From Neonectria sp. B-13 (Eukaryota; Ascomycota; Sordariomycetes; Hypocreales; Nectriaceae), in NCBI GenBank assembly GCA_002682825.1, contig NOKP01000011.1, positions 1,302,420-1,366,419 of the forward strand: 64,000 nt of DNA, written 5' to 3'. Made by a program: the position numbers and the translations under genes. Below are positions 46,384 through 58,065 of this stretch, piece after piece. Positions within the stretch are counted from its first letter, which is position 1. The number at the start of each line of letters is the position of its first letter. The notes beneath the pieces were generated by a model. The model made no database searches. It was not told the origin of the DNA and saw nothing but the letters and a program-made list of their open reading frames with translations.

Positions 46384-46700
46384 GGTTGATATTTGGGTGC
46401 CGGAGAGAGAAGAGAAGAAGACGGAGGAAGACGGAGAGAGGGAGAGATGTTTGACAACAATGTGGGGTTTGAGAGGCGAGGCGAGGCGAAGGTGCGTTTT
46501 GTGGTTCAGGCGTAGGCCATGGCCACCGATGCGACCAAAGGAGACTTGATAAACAAGGCACGGGATCCAGCAGGGGATCGGAGATGGTCTAGGTAGGTAG
46601 AAGACCTGAGGGCAAAGCCAGATGGGAAACCTAACGGGGACCAGAGAAAGGGCAGAGGTAGAGGCCCGCGTGGTTGAGTTTTGGGCGTTTGTTGGAAGTC

Positions 46701-46741
46701 GAGGTTGAAGTTGGAGTTGAAGTTGAAGTTGAAGTTGAAGG
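46701..46741 (-). repeat. hexanucleotide array (TTCAAC)n in pkac-2 upstream DNA
   Basis: About six copies of GTTGAA on the plus strand (TTCAAC in the direction of the kinase gene), about 320-360 nt upstream of its start codon and probably within its leader or promoter. Confidence 0.85.
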
Positions 46742-47054
46742 TGAGGGCGGGGTTGAGTCGATAGGATGGCAACGGCGATGGCGATGATTGGAGACGGTGT
46801 GGGTGGGTGTAGGCGTCGATGGAGCTTAGTTGGCTGGGTCAATTGGCCTCTGACGCTATTGGCCTGAGGAGAAGGAAGAAGGAGACAACAGGGTCTCTTT
46901 GCGGGACTGGGGGAAGTATGGAGAAGAAAGCCGAGAGAGGAGGACGATGGGGAGTCGCAGTTCGGGTTGACGGCTGGGGGGGTGACGGGCGAGGGGGAGG
47001 GGGGGCGAAGGAGGCGAACCAAAGAGAGGCGGGAAGAATAGGAGCAAATAGTCG

Positions 47055-47150
47055 GGAGTGATGGGAGTAGGGAGTAGGGAGTGAATGGGAGTAGGGAGTA
47101 GGGAGTATGGAGTATGGAGTATGGAGTATGGAGTATGGAGTATGGAGTAC
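47055..47150. repeat. 7-bp minisatellite (GGAGTAG / GGAGTAT)
   Basis: Two related blocks: GGAGTAG-type units, interrupted once by GAATG, then seven uniform GGAGTAT units (the last ends C) from 47102 to 47150. It lies about 0.7 kb upstream of the PKA gene. Confidence 0.9.
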
Positions 47151-49560
47151 CTACGGCTAAGATGTTAGATGATGAATGGGGCCAAGGAGGATTATTGATG
47201 ATTGACGATGATGATGGAACGATGGGACTAGACTAACTCGAGCCAAGTTTACTCCCCAAAAGGACAACCCCTCGAGTGCCTGACCTCCTGTTTCCACTTG
47301 GCGGGTGCGAGGACGAGTCACAAAGAGCAGACCATGAGAGGAGGAGTTGTTAGGGGCAGAACCCAGACAACCAACGAGGATACGCCGTTCTGCGCTGTCA
47401 AGCACGCGGGCAGGCGGCAGCCCCAGTGGCGGAGGCGGAGACGGAGGCGGGAGACGGAGAAGGGAAGTGGAGGACGGAGGGGGAGTGGAGTGAGAACGCA
47501 AGGGCGGGTAAGGGTTAGAGAAGGGATGCCGGATGTTAGAGATGGAGAGCCTTACTACGTAGTTAGAGACAGTATGACGCAGAACGTGGGACTCCTTTTG
47601 GGGGAGCGAGGGGGGGGCCGGCAGGATAGAGTGGAGTTGATGACGGTGCCGTGTTGGCCAGGATCTTGACAGCATGAGTTGGTACCACCCTTTTTGGTGG
47701 CGCATGAGCCATGGAATCTCTTCAATGGCTCTCTTTTGTCTTTGCATTGTTACAATAGAAGGCCACTCTATTCACGTAAGCCCAGTACCTAGACGGGTCG
47801 AATCTGCCCTGGTGCAGTAAGTCGAGTAAGTAGGTGGGCATGCTTCTGTCAGCCAGCCAAGCCGAGCACTGCGAATGAGAATCAATATGACGGACGGGGG
47901 ACATGGGGGCCACCCGGTTGGATCACCCACGAGCAACAGGGGTTGCCATTGTCCTGTAATGGTTGTACAACGTACTCGATCGACAACCAACCCCACGGAA
48001 TGCCCAGCACGGTAGGTACTCCGTACATCCAACCCTCTTGTGTTGCCTCCAGATCACAGACTGCCACCGCCCACGCATGGGAATCTGACAGTCAACCCAC
48101 CCCTCCCCCGGCACCGCCATCCCGGGTCGCATACTACATACATTATCTAAGTTACGGAGTGACTTATCTAGTCTACATGCACACACAACCGATCTTGACT
48201 GGAACGCCGGCGTCGGCCGGACGTTGGCTCACCCGTGACGACGTCCAGCCGCTTTGAGGGGTTGCATCGGCGCGCCCCCATATTCGGACCCCCACGCGTC
48301 TGATGCTTTTTCTTCTCCTGGCTGTCTTGTTCCGGTTTGCAGCGCGGGAATTTGAGATGGGACGGGGGGACGATGCACTATTACAAGGCCGCTGCGTACT
48401 GTATCCATGGTGGTTGATGGTATGGCATAGGATGGGCTGAGGATGGCGCGCTTAGGTGTACCTAGCGTAGGGTGGCGGGCTAAGTATATTCCCATGCGCC
48501 ATGTCTGCGGCGTGTATGTGAACGGGTGACTCTATGGGTCAACTGAACAATCACCCTCTCGTAAAAGCAGCGGGTGCGCTCATACAGCATTTGAAGGGAT
48601 GGCGCATGATGCCTCATTTCTTCTCCCCTTACCCTCACACACCCGCACACGTAGAAGGTGGCGCATGATGCCTCAGCCATACCACCCGGCTAGCCCATCG
48701 AAGCTGTCCAATGGCCAGGAACTACCTTTCTGATTGTGACTGTAACAGTAAAGTATGGTCCCTAGGTAGGGATCCATCTTCTTCCAAAACAAAGGTCTGA
48801 GTACATGTAAAATTCTACTGACAAAGGAATCATCTGCCAGTAAGGTCATTGGCCCATACTTCTAGCTTCTTGGTCTCTACCATCTCATACAAGTCCTCGA
48901 CTCCGGAGACAACTATGGGAAGTGACGCGAATAAAGAGCCAACTTATGGGGAATCTTATGTCAGCGCCCATGTCCGCTGTTTGCTGATAGTCGTCCTCGA
49001 CAACGAGGTGGTTTGCTTAATGATGTCCCTGTTGATCCCAGACCTTACTTGGCGGTGGTGGTGGAAGTGAAGGAAAGGCCTAGTGGTCATTACTGCTTTA
49101 CTCTATACGAACCTGCAGCAGAATGTTCCAGTTCTCCAGATACGTTTGTATGCCCTGTGCTACTGGTGACCAGTCATGTTCATTCGAATCACACTTACTT
49201 CATAGACACATACACGGTGATGGGATTGCTCTGTCTTGACTCGAATAGCCTAGTCGGAAAAGACTCAAGGTTGACCAAAATCCACCTATGCCAATGAAAG
49301 CAACGTCGCCAACCCTTATGGATGGCTCCTACCTTGACGGCAGGATAACATCTCCGGTTCGTCATTTTCCAGCGGCACCCTGCTGGATCTCTCCTTCTCG
49401 CCAGCAACTACTTAAACAGCCATCCCCCTTTTTACTTCCTCTCACTATTCTCTCTCCCCATCCAATCTTGCACCCTGACCACACTTCTCACTCGTACAAA
49501 GTTGTACACACGAACTACCTTACACAGTCAACTCTCAATCCTCTCAATCGCCTCCTTTAA

Positions 49561-49612
49561 CATCACCACCACCATCATCATCACCACCATCACCACCATC
49601 ACCACACTCACC
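49561..49612 (+). repeat. CAC/ATC triplet tract just before start codon
   Basis: An imperfect run of CAC, CAT and ATC triplets ends 8 nt before the ATG at 49620, presumably in the 5' UTR. Unstructured CA-rich leaders are common before fungal start codons. Confidence 0.8.
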
Positions 49613-49619
49613 ATTCAAA

Positions 49620-50258
49620 ATGGGTTGTGGTTGCAGTTCTCTTTGCAAGAAGTCCAAGGACGAGTCCTCGGTCACTGAGTCGTCGGTCCCTGAGTCAGGG
49701 ACCTACTACACAAACGAGTCGTACGACTCGAATTATTTCCCCTGGAGCCCCATGTCTCCTTATACCCCGGACCGGGAGTTCATGCCAGACTTTACCCAGT
49801 CCTGCACTGCGATCGCCCAGCATCGAGAAATTTCTGGCCGGAGTGCCTTTCCGGGCATGAACACAGACACACCCGGCGCTCCCAACTACCACAGAAGCAG
49901 CCACCACGGCCACGGGAACCATAACCGCCGCCGTGATAACCAGTCGAGCCCGGGTCGACCAAGCGAGCGCCGCGTTTTCTCGGGCATGGCCCAGGGCACT
50001 GATCGTCGACAGGCATCCCGCAGTTTGCCTATGCCAGAGCCCGCCTACGTCCGCAACAGACGGCACGGCAGTGGCAGTTCATCCGGCCAATACCAGCCGG
50101 GTCCACGGGCAATGGGAAGCTTGCCAACAAGGGTGGCCCAAGGCCCATACAGAAACCGTCCACCACACTTTCCACCAAGGTTTCAAGCGGAGCCACACAG
50201 GGCGCTTCCAGCAAGGTTTTGGTCGGATGCAGATAGGGGCATCGTACATACCGTCTGA
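49620..50258 (+). CDS. small protein with predicted dual-acylated N-terminus
   Basis: 212 residues, single exon, no family recognised. The N-terminus MGCGCSSLCKKSK has Gly2 and Ser6 as required by N-myristoyltransferase, Cys3, Cys5 and Cys9 as palmitoylation candidates, and then a basic run: the pattern of a plasma-membrane-anchored SH4-like peptide. Residues 14-60 are acidic and rich in Ser/Tyr/Pro (ESSVTESSVPESG, YFPWSPMSPYTPDRE). Residues 80-212 are basic, rich in Arg/His/Ser/Pro/Gly, with repeated RxPPHFPPRF-like segments, and likely disordered. The start context CAAAATGGG is good and a CA-rich leader precedes it. It could be a membrane-recruited scaffold or a lineage-specific orphan. That it is coding rests on the N-terminal motif and frame length. 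Confidence 0.65.
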   Translation: MGCGCSSLCKKSKDESSVTESSVPESGTYYTNESYDSNYFPWSPMSPYTPDREFMPDFTQSCTAIAQHREISGRSAFPGMNTDTPGAPNYHRSSHHGHGNHNRRRDNQSSPGRPSERRVFSGMAQGTDRRQASRSLPMPEPAYVRNRRHGSGSSSGQYQPGPRAMGSLPTRVAQGPYRNRPPHFPPRFQAEPHRALPARFWSDADRGIVHTV

Positions 50259-51498
50259 AATTTCAGCGAGTTTGGACGTTAGGAGGGAGCCAACAAGGTT
50301 GGTCTCGAGTCCAAATAATATTTTATTTGCCGCAAGGACTTGATGGTGGCTTCTTTGGGGATGGACATTGGCATTTTTGTTGAGCGAGGCTATGGTCAGG
50401 GCCGGGAGTTTGGATTAAAAGTTGGAAACTGGGCAGAGGAAAAGGAGTGAGCAAGTCTGTTCTGAGAAAGAGCGTGAAAAACATAGAGAACATGAAACTC
50501 AGCAGCTAGTTTTACGCAACCGTATACATGTTTGTCACACAACAATGTCGGTTTGAGCCATGTGACAGTTGGTCATGACTTAGAGCAGATGAATCGTAGC
50601 TTGCTCGGTTACCAGGGTTTATTCCTAGTGCCCGTTGGTAGAATGCCGCCCGTGTGATTAAACCTGGCTCAAGTTGGGGATGGTTTACACGGAAGTCTCC
50701 GTTGCGACATGGTGAATTCCAGAGATGTAGTCGCTGCGTCGCTCATACGTACGTAGTATCTCGCTGTTGCTATCTGGTTGTCTGGCCACAATGCGTGGCT
50801 AATGAGACTCTGTAATAAGCCGAGTCTTGTCCCAGTTGTTTACTAGGAATGTGAACCGGGCTGCCAGCATGTCATTCGTAGCATGTAGTCGAGTTTCTGG
50901 CCATGGCTACAGGGTAGGTCCCCTCGAATTTGAATTGTCAGCAGATGCGTCAGCGCGGACAGATCCAGGCCCAAGCTACAGTGCGCGCCACCAGGGCCGA
51001 CCACCTACAGGCAGAGCTGGTCCTGGCTTAGTACAGTGCCCCACACTGGTTTACTGTCCGCAAACAGCACCTCAGCTTCAGAGGAGCTCTGCCCTGAGGA
51101 TACGAGCCATGCGGCATTCACTAGGGCCGTCCACGGGGAGCTAGGACATCTAGTGGAGGCCCGGCGACCTGTTGCGAGCTCCACTGTAACCGGGCTGGGT
51201 ACCTACGTCGGCTGCCAGTGCAGCCCGCTTCTTCTCGTCCCGTCAGAGCAGGTGTTCAGATAGCAACGACTCGCAGCTCTCTCCCTCTCCTTCATCTCGA
51301 ATCTTCAGCCTTCTCCCACCGCTCTACTTCCCTCCGCTCTCGCTCCAACTTCACCATCCGCCAGCGTTATCTCGTTCTCGTTCGCTCGCCCTCTAGACTA
51401 CGTCCTTCACCGTCCAGGCTGCGTCTCAGCCCTTGCACCGCCCGTGCCTCCCGCTTCGCTCGACCTCCCCTCCCCGTCATGCGCCGCTGATCGAAGCC
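50259..51498. other. intergenic: 3' UTR and Rab-GAP promoter
   Basis: About 1.2 kb. The first half is AT-richer and looks like a 3' UTR. From about 51260 the strand is C/T-rich (CTCTCCCTCTCC-like) into the ATG at 51499, which looks like the leader of the GAP gene. The frame of the GAP is open upstream to 51433 but that stretch is leader-like. Confidence 0.6.
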
Positions 51499-54400
51499 AT
51501 GTTCTCCAACCTGACGAACATCGTGCAAAAGGCCCAGCAGTTCATCGACCCGACCCAGGGGCTCAATCTCTCCAGCTCCGACCGAAACCCCTCCAAGTCG
51601 TCCCTCTTCCAGAGCCAATTCCGCCTCCCCGCCTCCCAGACGCCCCTCTACGAGATCAATGCTGAGCTGACCATCCCGCCGTCCAACGCCATCCAAGGCG
51701 ACAAGGACCATGAACGGGGTTGGCACTATGCCGGCAAGCTGCATCTATCCGAGCATTACATGTGTTTCTCGACCACGCCTACTAGCTTCCTGCAGTCCGC
51801 CAGCACCTCGACATCTTCCGCCTTTACCGGTCAGACTCATGGTGGGGGCCCCAGTGGCAATGGCTTCAGTTTTCCCCTGTGTGCCATCCGGAGGGTCGAG
51901 CGATTGAATAGTCAGAATTTTCAGGTAAGGAACCGCCGAAGTTGTGTCACCCCTCGAAACTGACCCTGTGACATTTAGTTTGCGCTTGCCCTCACGACTT
52001 GGAATGCTCTCCTTGGCGACAACCCTAAAGACAAGGAGCACAAGGACAAAAAGGATAATCGGGAACAACGCATTACAATCCATCTGGCCGGTACCAGACA
52101 AGCCTGCGAACGCTTCTGCGACGGTCTGAAGAAAGGTCTGAGGGCCGGAGTCGGCAACGTTGCTAAGCTGCGACGGGTCGTTGCCGAGTGCTATTCCGAA
52201 TACCTGCTGCGGCCGGAGGAGAGGAAGAATGCGAACCCGCCCGATGCTGGCCTTGGCATGATTTTCCGGTATCCGGGCGACGCAAAGAAGCTGCGAGATA
52301 GGGCCAAGATGCGCCTGTGGGCCGAATATCTACGGGATAACGGGAGGAACTTCACCCTGCTTCGCCAGCCGACCTTCCACAAACTCATCCGAGTTGGCTT
52401 GCCCAATAGGCTTAGGGGTGAGATATGGGAGTTGACGTCTGGATCTATATACCTGCGACTGGAGAACCCTGGCCTCTACACCCAGACTTTGGCCAAGTTT
52501 GAGGGCCAGGAATCCCTCGCTATCGACGAGATCGAGAAGGACCTCAACCGCAGCTTGCCAGAGTACCCGGGGTTCCAGAGCGAAGAAGGTATTGGACGCT
52601 TGCGCCGGGTGTTGACTGCCTACAGTTGGGTTGACGCCGATGTTGGATACTGCCAAGCCATGAACATCGTCGTGGCCGCGCTTCTCATTTACATGTCCGA
52701 GGCCCAGGCATTCTACCTTCTCTCCGCTCTTTGCGACCGCCTGGTCCCTGGCTACTACTCGACAACCATGTACGGCACCCTGCTTGACCAGAAGGTTTTT
52801 GAGTCACTCGTCGAGAGAACCATGCCAATTCTCTGGGAGCATCTCGTTAAGAGCGATATCCAGTTGTCGGTTGTGTCTCTGCCTTGGTTCCTCTCCCTCT
52901 ACATCAACTCAATGCCCCTTGTTTTTGCCTTCCGTGTATTAGACGTTTTCTTTGTTGAAGGCCCCAAGGTTTTGTTCCAGGTTGGCTTGGCTATTCTGCG
53001 AATCAACGGAGAGGAGTTGCTCGATGCTCCCGATGACGGGGCTTTTATTTCCGTCCTCAAAGGATATTTTGTTCGACTGGATGAGTCTGCCCACCCCAAG
53101 TCGGAGAACCCCAAGCTTCGGGCAGTCACTCGATTCCAGGAGCTCATGGTGGTGGCATTCAAGGAATTCGCTGGAATCACACATAGCAGCATCACCGAGT
53201 CGCGACTGAAGAATAAGGACGCCGTTCTCAATAACATTGAGAACTTCGCCAAGAGAACAGCCATTCGAAATCTGGGTTCGGATAGCAAGCTGCTGAGCGC
53301 AGAGGACCTGGGAGCGCTCTATGATCGATTCTACAGCATTCTGTATGAGCGACAGCAGCGGGATATGATGATACAAGAGGAGAAGCGACGACGAGCCAAG
53401 GCGAGCAGGTCACGCGCGTCGGAACTCTTTGCCGCTCCTCAGAACCAAGTAGAAAAGGGTCGAGTCGGCCTGGGACCGAGCACTAGTCTCATGGACTATG
53501 ATGCTTTCCGAGAATTCCTGGCCAGCATGTCGAAGTGGGCAATCTCCGATTCGCCAAGCGTCGACAGGCAAGCCATGTTCAACAGCGCCAGACGGCCATC
53601 TGAGATGCCATCGCCCTGGGGTGCAGGACCAGAGCCTGCGGACCATGAGTTCCTGAAGCGTCTTTTCAAGAAGTGGGACGTGGATGGCACTTCCGCGCTG
53701 ACTCTCCAGAATGTCGTGACTGGTCTGGCACAGATTAAGGGCAGGCGCGACATTATGGGCACAATCACATACTTCTTTGAACTCTACGACGACGATCAGG
53801 ATGGCAAGGTGGATCGCGAGGGCATCCTACGCATATCAGAGGCCCTGCTGTTCCTTTCACGACGCGGTCTGGAGGGGACACTCAGCCATAGTGCCTCAAC
53901 CCTCACACTGGAAAGCGACGCCACGGCTGGAAGCGATTCGCAGAACAGTCTGCACCCTGGAGCTTCGAATAACGAGCGATTCTTGGGGAGCGTCAGCGCT
54001 TTCATCCGACGATGCTTCGAGTACGCCGACCCAGTCAGCCACCACGGTGATGATACCCCATCGACTCCCAAGTCCGAACCTGTTGGTGACGATGCGTTCG
54101 CTATTGGCGACGATGAAGACGACGAAGAAGATCTTCTAGGCCTTGAATCACCCACAGCCTCACCCACGAAGGCAGCCAGACCCGATATGTTATCGGGTAG
54201 TTCTGGAGAAGGCGAGAATTTGTCACAACGCCAGGTATCCAAGGCGAAATCCGAGGCAGCCAACGCCGCGCTCGATCCTGCACACCCTCTCCAGCTTACG
54301 TTGCCGACTTTCAGGATGGTTGTGCTGGCAGATGAGCTGCTCGAGCAGTTCTTCGAGTCATCGTTCCCTGCAACCTTCCACATCATCGAAGGCCTCCAGA

Positions 54401-54888
54401 GCTCCACTCCGTACTCGTTGGCACCGTCCCTCACCACCTTCTCCAGCCTCGGTTTCGGCGCACGGCCACCTCCTCCGCCCGTCGTCGGCCCTGCAGGAGC
54501 AGGTCGCGGGCTCCGAGGAGTGCTGGACAACATCGTCACGGATGGCATGCGAGTGGCGACTGAAGTGCGGAGACGAATGGAAGAGGCCCAGAAGGAGCTT
54601 GAGAAGAACGCGCTGCCAGGACAGAGAGACGATGAGGAGGAGGATGACGACGATTTGGGCGTCGAGGTTGGGGTGAGAAAGGGGCCTGCGGGCGCCAGCA
54701 CAGATATAGAACGTCGGTCCGTGAGGAGTTCGGACAGGGACCTGTTAGATGGGGCAGACGCAGAGGCAGGCGCTTCAGCAAAGATCTCGGACAAGAGCTT
54801 GCTGGATGCCGATCCCAGCGAAGGACGGCCACGCGCCAACACGGCTACATCAACGCAAGGGTCCGGCGTGGTTGAGTTCGAAGGATGA
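51499..54888 (+). CDS. GYP2: GRAM-TBC-EF-hand Rab GTPase-activating protein (Mdr1/Gyp2 type)
   Basis: Homologue of yeast Mdr1/Gyp2, a GTPase-activating protein for Ypt6 and Sec4-class Rabs in vesicle recycling. Exons 51499..51924 and 51979..54888 (54-nt intron with CTGAC branch) give 1111 residues. Residues about 40-180 form a GRAM-like lipid-binding domain (WHYAGKLHLSEHYMCFS; FPLCAIRRVERL). The TBC domain starts at about 291 (RGEIWELTSGSIYL), carries the arginine finger in IEKDLNRSLPEY (about Arg332) and the glutamine finger in VGYCQAMN (about 366). Two EF-hands follow at about 708 (DVDGTSALTL) and 746 (DDDQDGKVDREG); the second has canonical Ca2+ ligands, the first is degenerate. The C-terminus is acidic and probably disordered (DDEDDEEDL; DDEEEDDDDLG). 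The start MFSNLTNIVQKAQQF fits the family. Function is from homology. Confidence 0.93.
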
Positions 54889-55432
54889 ATATCCCGTGCC
54901 CAGTTGTAACGAACCTTTGTGTCGCAAGGAGCGGCGTGTAAAGCAACGCAACGAACGGAGGCTGTTGATGGTGTTTACGCTTATGTCTGATACGCTGGGG
55001 TTTGCGGAATGAAGGAAAGATGGTTGGCTGCAATATGAATCTGTAGGAGGGGCTTAAAGGCGCGGTGTTGAATTGGTCCCGAAACATGGGTAGACATAAT
55101 CAGGAATGAGGCTGCTTCTTTGCTGTAGACCAAACTCAGAGGCTAGCTTTACCTTTGCTAGAAGCTGTTTAACAGCATGTACTGCGATATGGATGGATGG
55201 ATGGATGGACAACTCCCAGCTAAAGGTGCCTTCTTGATTTGTGAACGCATGTCATCTTGCCTTGATACCTTATGAGAAAGCAAGGAACCAACTCACAAGC
55301 CTCGAGGTCTAAGGGGCACTGAATTAAATCAGTAGCCGTAGTCTTGTATTTTGCCCGCTCAAACATATCTTTTGATAACCCATGCCTGTATTGACTCCGA
55401 GTTGTTAGATATAGTTCCTCAACCACCAGTCT
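54889..55432. other. convergent intergenic region
   Basis: 544 nt between the GAP stop and the Nudix gene stop (minus). It should hold both 3' UTRs. An ATGG tetranucleotide run lies near 55191-55208. No gene seen. Confidence 0.65.
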
Positions 55433-56038
55433 TTATATGTCATATCCAGAGTTCCTCATATCAGCCAACACCTTTTCTATCACATCCCCATCAACCTTGA
55501 ACGACATCATCTTTGCCGCCTCCCGCGCATCTACCCACTCTAAGACGACATCCTCCTCCCAGCTCTCCTTGGTTCCCTCGACAGGCACATCGGCCGAGTT
55601 GCCCTGCGCCGCAAACCAAAAGACAATCTTGAAGGCGCCGGTGTAGATACACGGGTACGAGCACACAGATGACGGCTCGCAGTTGAGCAGCCCATCGGTG
55701 AGCTCCGGATCCTGGCCCGGAGTCAGCTCGGAGGCCATCCCGGGCGAGGGCGTGGCGCGGGTGGCGACCTTGAGTGGCAGGGCGGTGAAGCGCACTCCCG
55801 TCTCCTCATACGTCTCGCGCAGGGCGGCAGCGAGCAGGTCCTCTGCGATGTTCTTGCGGCCCTTGGGCAGCTGGACGACGTGGTAGGCCGTATCGCGCAG
55901 GATGGCGATCTTGCGGGCGGCCGGGTCGACGGGCACGCAGCCGCACGAGATGATCAGGTGCTGCGAGGGAAAGTAGCGCTGCTGGGTTGTAAGGATGTCG
56001 CCGGGGGTGTAGTTGGGGTTTGCTTCGCAGGCGGCCAT
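55433..56038 (-). CDS. Nudix hydrolase
   Basis: 201 residues from the minus-strand ATG at 56038 (MAACEANPNYTPGD) to TAA at 55435-55433. The full Nudix box G-x5-E-x7-REUxEExGU is present: PKGRKNIAEDLLAAALRE followed by TYEETGV, so Mg2+ binding and pyrophosphohydrolase activity on a nucleoside-diphosphate-linked substrate are expected. The preceding ISCGCVPVDPAARKIAILRD and later YTGAFKIVFWFAAQGN strands fit the fold. LPKGRKN before the box is also seen in diphosphoinositol-polyphosphate and Ap4A hydrolase branches, but the substrate cannot be told from this. The same frame is open upstream to about 56167 without another ATG, ending at a possible acceptor (GTGATAG), so a short upstream exon is possible. 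ATG 56038 sits in a good context (GCAGCCATGG). Confidence 0.88.
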   Translation of the reverse strand: MAACEANPNYTPGDILTTQQRYFPSQHLIISCGCVPVDPAARKIAILRDTAYHVVQLPKGRKNIAEDLLAAALRETYEETGVRFTALPLKVATRATPSPGMASELTPGQDPELTDGLLNCEPSSVCSYPCIYTGAFKIVFWFAAQGNSADVPVEGTKESWEEDVVLEWVDAREAAKMMSFKVDGDVIEKVLADMRNSGYDI

Positions 56039-57078
56039 GGCTGCTTCAGTTGCTGGAGAGGTGTTGTGCGGGATGTCCGGAGTTGAGGATGGGCCAGAGT
56101 CTTGCTCAAGATCATACCAAAGGGAAGCTGTCACTTTGTCATTGCATAGTCGAGATGTCTCTATCACAGGTTGGTAAGCTGTGAGGCTTCAAGGTCGCAG
56201 TACCCGCGGGACATGATGGCACGGCTAGACAGGGTCGGTGAGGAGCCACTTGGCCGAGATGCAAGTCGGCCCCGCCGAAGCAGATATCGTATATATGTGC
56301 CTGTTTGGTGTGCATACACGTGGTGAATGCACCTGCTTGGCTGCATTATCTCGCATCATCGGATTGGCGATGTGGTGCGGGGGAGCATTGGAATGATGGA
56401 GCAATATCCATGAATATTATCGTGCATTTACGGGCACATCAACATGGTCCATTGTTTGTCCTATGGACGAGGTACCCGTGAGATGAACAATGCAGGGAGC
56501 TCGGTATTTGTCAAGGTGATTGCGTCCACTCGTCCACTTGGACCAGACCATGAGACAGATTTCTTGGAAGTAGCTCCTTTTGACGATTAGGAATTTGGTG
56601 GCTGAGCCTCCAATATAAAACACAGTCGACAACCTACCAGGCGGTGAAGCAGGTCGTTGTTTCTAGGTTATTGAGATCAATATCTCACTCACTCAGGTCG
56701 ATGTTTCAGAGAGCTTTTATCTTGAAATGAGACGGCCCGAACATAGGTTGTAAAGAATGGTGTGGTTAATATGGCAAATACTGTTAACACTTCAACAAGG
56801 ACCCCGTGGGACACTACCCACCGATAGCTGATGTAATTAAGAGTTTGAATACGCCAGAGTATCGGTTTGTGACGCGAGATAAGGCACATGATGACATACC
56901 CCGCCATCACGATCCATTACATCACTACTAGTACGGAGTAAACGTGAAGCGCAATTCTACAGTATCGAGGGAACGGAGCTTTGCCGCGAATCTGCCAAAG
57001 ACACAAACCGCATTCCATTCCATTCCACCCCGGCATAACGAAACGCAAAATCAATCCAAACGAACAGCCTGAGCCATC
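56039..57078. other. divergent intergenic region, Nudix and dehydrogenase genes
   Basis: About 1.0 kb between two divergently transcribed genes; it should contain both promoters. AT-richer than most of the window. GTACGGAGTAA, a near match to the GTAC-N3-GTAC motif, is at 56932-56942, about 140 nt before the dehydrogenase start. Short frames here show no family motif. Confidence 0.55.
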
Positions 57079-58065
57079 ATGTCGTCGGCGGCGTTAATCG
57101 TGGGTGCAACTCGCGGCTTGGGCGCAAGCCTCGCCAAGCAATACGTTGCGCGAGGAAACACAGTGTATGGCACGACGAGGTCAACTTCGGCCCCTGAGGG
57201 GTTTCCTACCCAGGTGAAGTGGCTTCCAGGAATTGACTTGATGGACTCCCAAGTGGGCGAGAAGCTGGTCTCAACCCTGGGGGCCGAGGCTCGACCGCTG
57301 GGTATTGTGGTGAGTTATCAGAGCTACTAGATGTTGTGAGCTGTTGTGTTCTAAGCCGTGCCGACAAGGTCATTTCGGCTGGGTACTTCTCGACCGAAGA
57401 TCTCAGCGCGGAGAAGGGACCCAACTGGGAAGAGGAGCAGCGGATGTACACCACCAGCTCCATCGCACCCGTCTTCATCGTGCACCGGCTTGTGCACGCC
57501 GGCCTGTTGCAGAAGGGCTCCAAGGTGGTCTTCATCTCGTCCGAGGCCGGCAGCATCGCGCTGCGGCACGAGAAGGAGGGCGGCGGCAACTACGGCCACC
57601 ACGCCAGCAAGGCGGCGCTCAACATGGCCGGCAAGCTGCTGAGCCTGGACCTCAAGGACAAGGGCGTCATCATCAGCATCGTGCACCCGGGCTTCATGCG
57701 CACCGAGATGACCAAGGGTGTCGGGTTCGACAAGTATTGGGATGACGGCGGAGGTATGTTGCCGATATCTCCATCACCGTCACTGTTTCCCAGTCAAACG
57801 TGTTTGAGAGAGCGAGGGCTAACGGACCGCGTGCAACGTAGCGGTGACACCCGATGAGGCAGCAGCCAGCTTGATCGACTGGACGCACGAGCTGGATCTG
57901 AGCAAGTCGGGCGAGTATTGGGCCCCTCGAGGACCAGGTAAGTCTTTGTCTGTCTTCTGTAGGCGACTCATATTCTGACTACATCTCGGACGAGCAGGTG
58001 ATATTGGGACGGCCGAAGCTGTCCTCGGAGGACATCTCTCAACCCCACTGAAACTTCCCTGGTGA
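57079..58065 (+). CDS. short-chain dehydrogenase/reductase with atypical active site
   Basis: 259 residues from exons 57079..57309, 57369..57753, 57842..57937 and 57998..58065, all phases consistent (introns 59, 88 and 60 nt; CTAAC before the second acceptor). Rossmann NAD(P)-binding start SSAALIVGATRGLGASLAKQ (Gly motif at residues 8-15), followed by VISAGYF (NAG-like strand), VVFISSEAGS (catalytic Ser region), NYGHHASKAALNMAGKLL (active-site helix) and HPGFMRTEMTKG. In the usual Y-x3-K motif the Tyr position is His154; the nearby Tyr152 is two residues too early relative to Lys158. The overall pattern resembles the C-factor-like SDRs common in fungi. The substrate is unknown. The first intron uses a GACAAG acceptor, which makes that junction slightly less certain. 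Confidence 0.88.

Larger units (their letters stand above)
46384..49619. other. divergent intergenic region, pkac-2 and the 49620 gene
   Basis: About 3.2 kb. The pkac-2 leader side (46384-47040) is purine-rich on the plus strand, that is CT-rich in the sense of the kinase mRNA, and holds a GTTGAA array. A 7-bp minisatellite at 47055-47150 follows. The rest shows only short overlapping frames. A GTAC-TCC-GTAC palindrome is at 48016-48026. The part next to 49620 is C/T/A-rich and ends in a CAC/ATC triplet tract. Confidence 0.55.

Noticed and set aside
53796..54842. 348-codon minus-strand frame opposite the Rab-GAP C-terminus
   Set aside because: Ser-rich shadow of the acidic GAG/GAC-rich coding strand; no motif.
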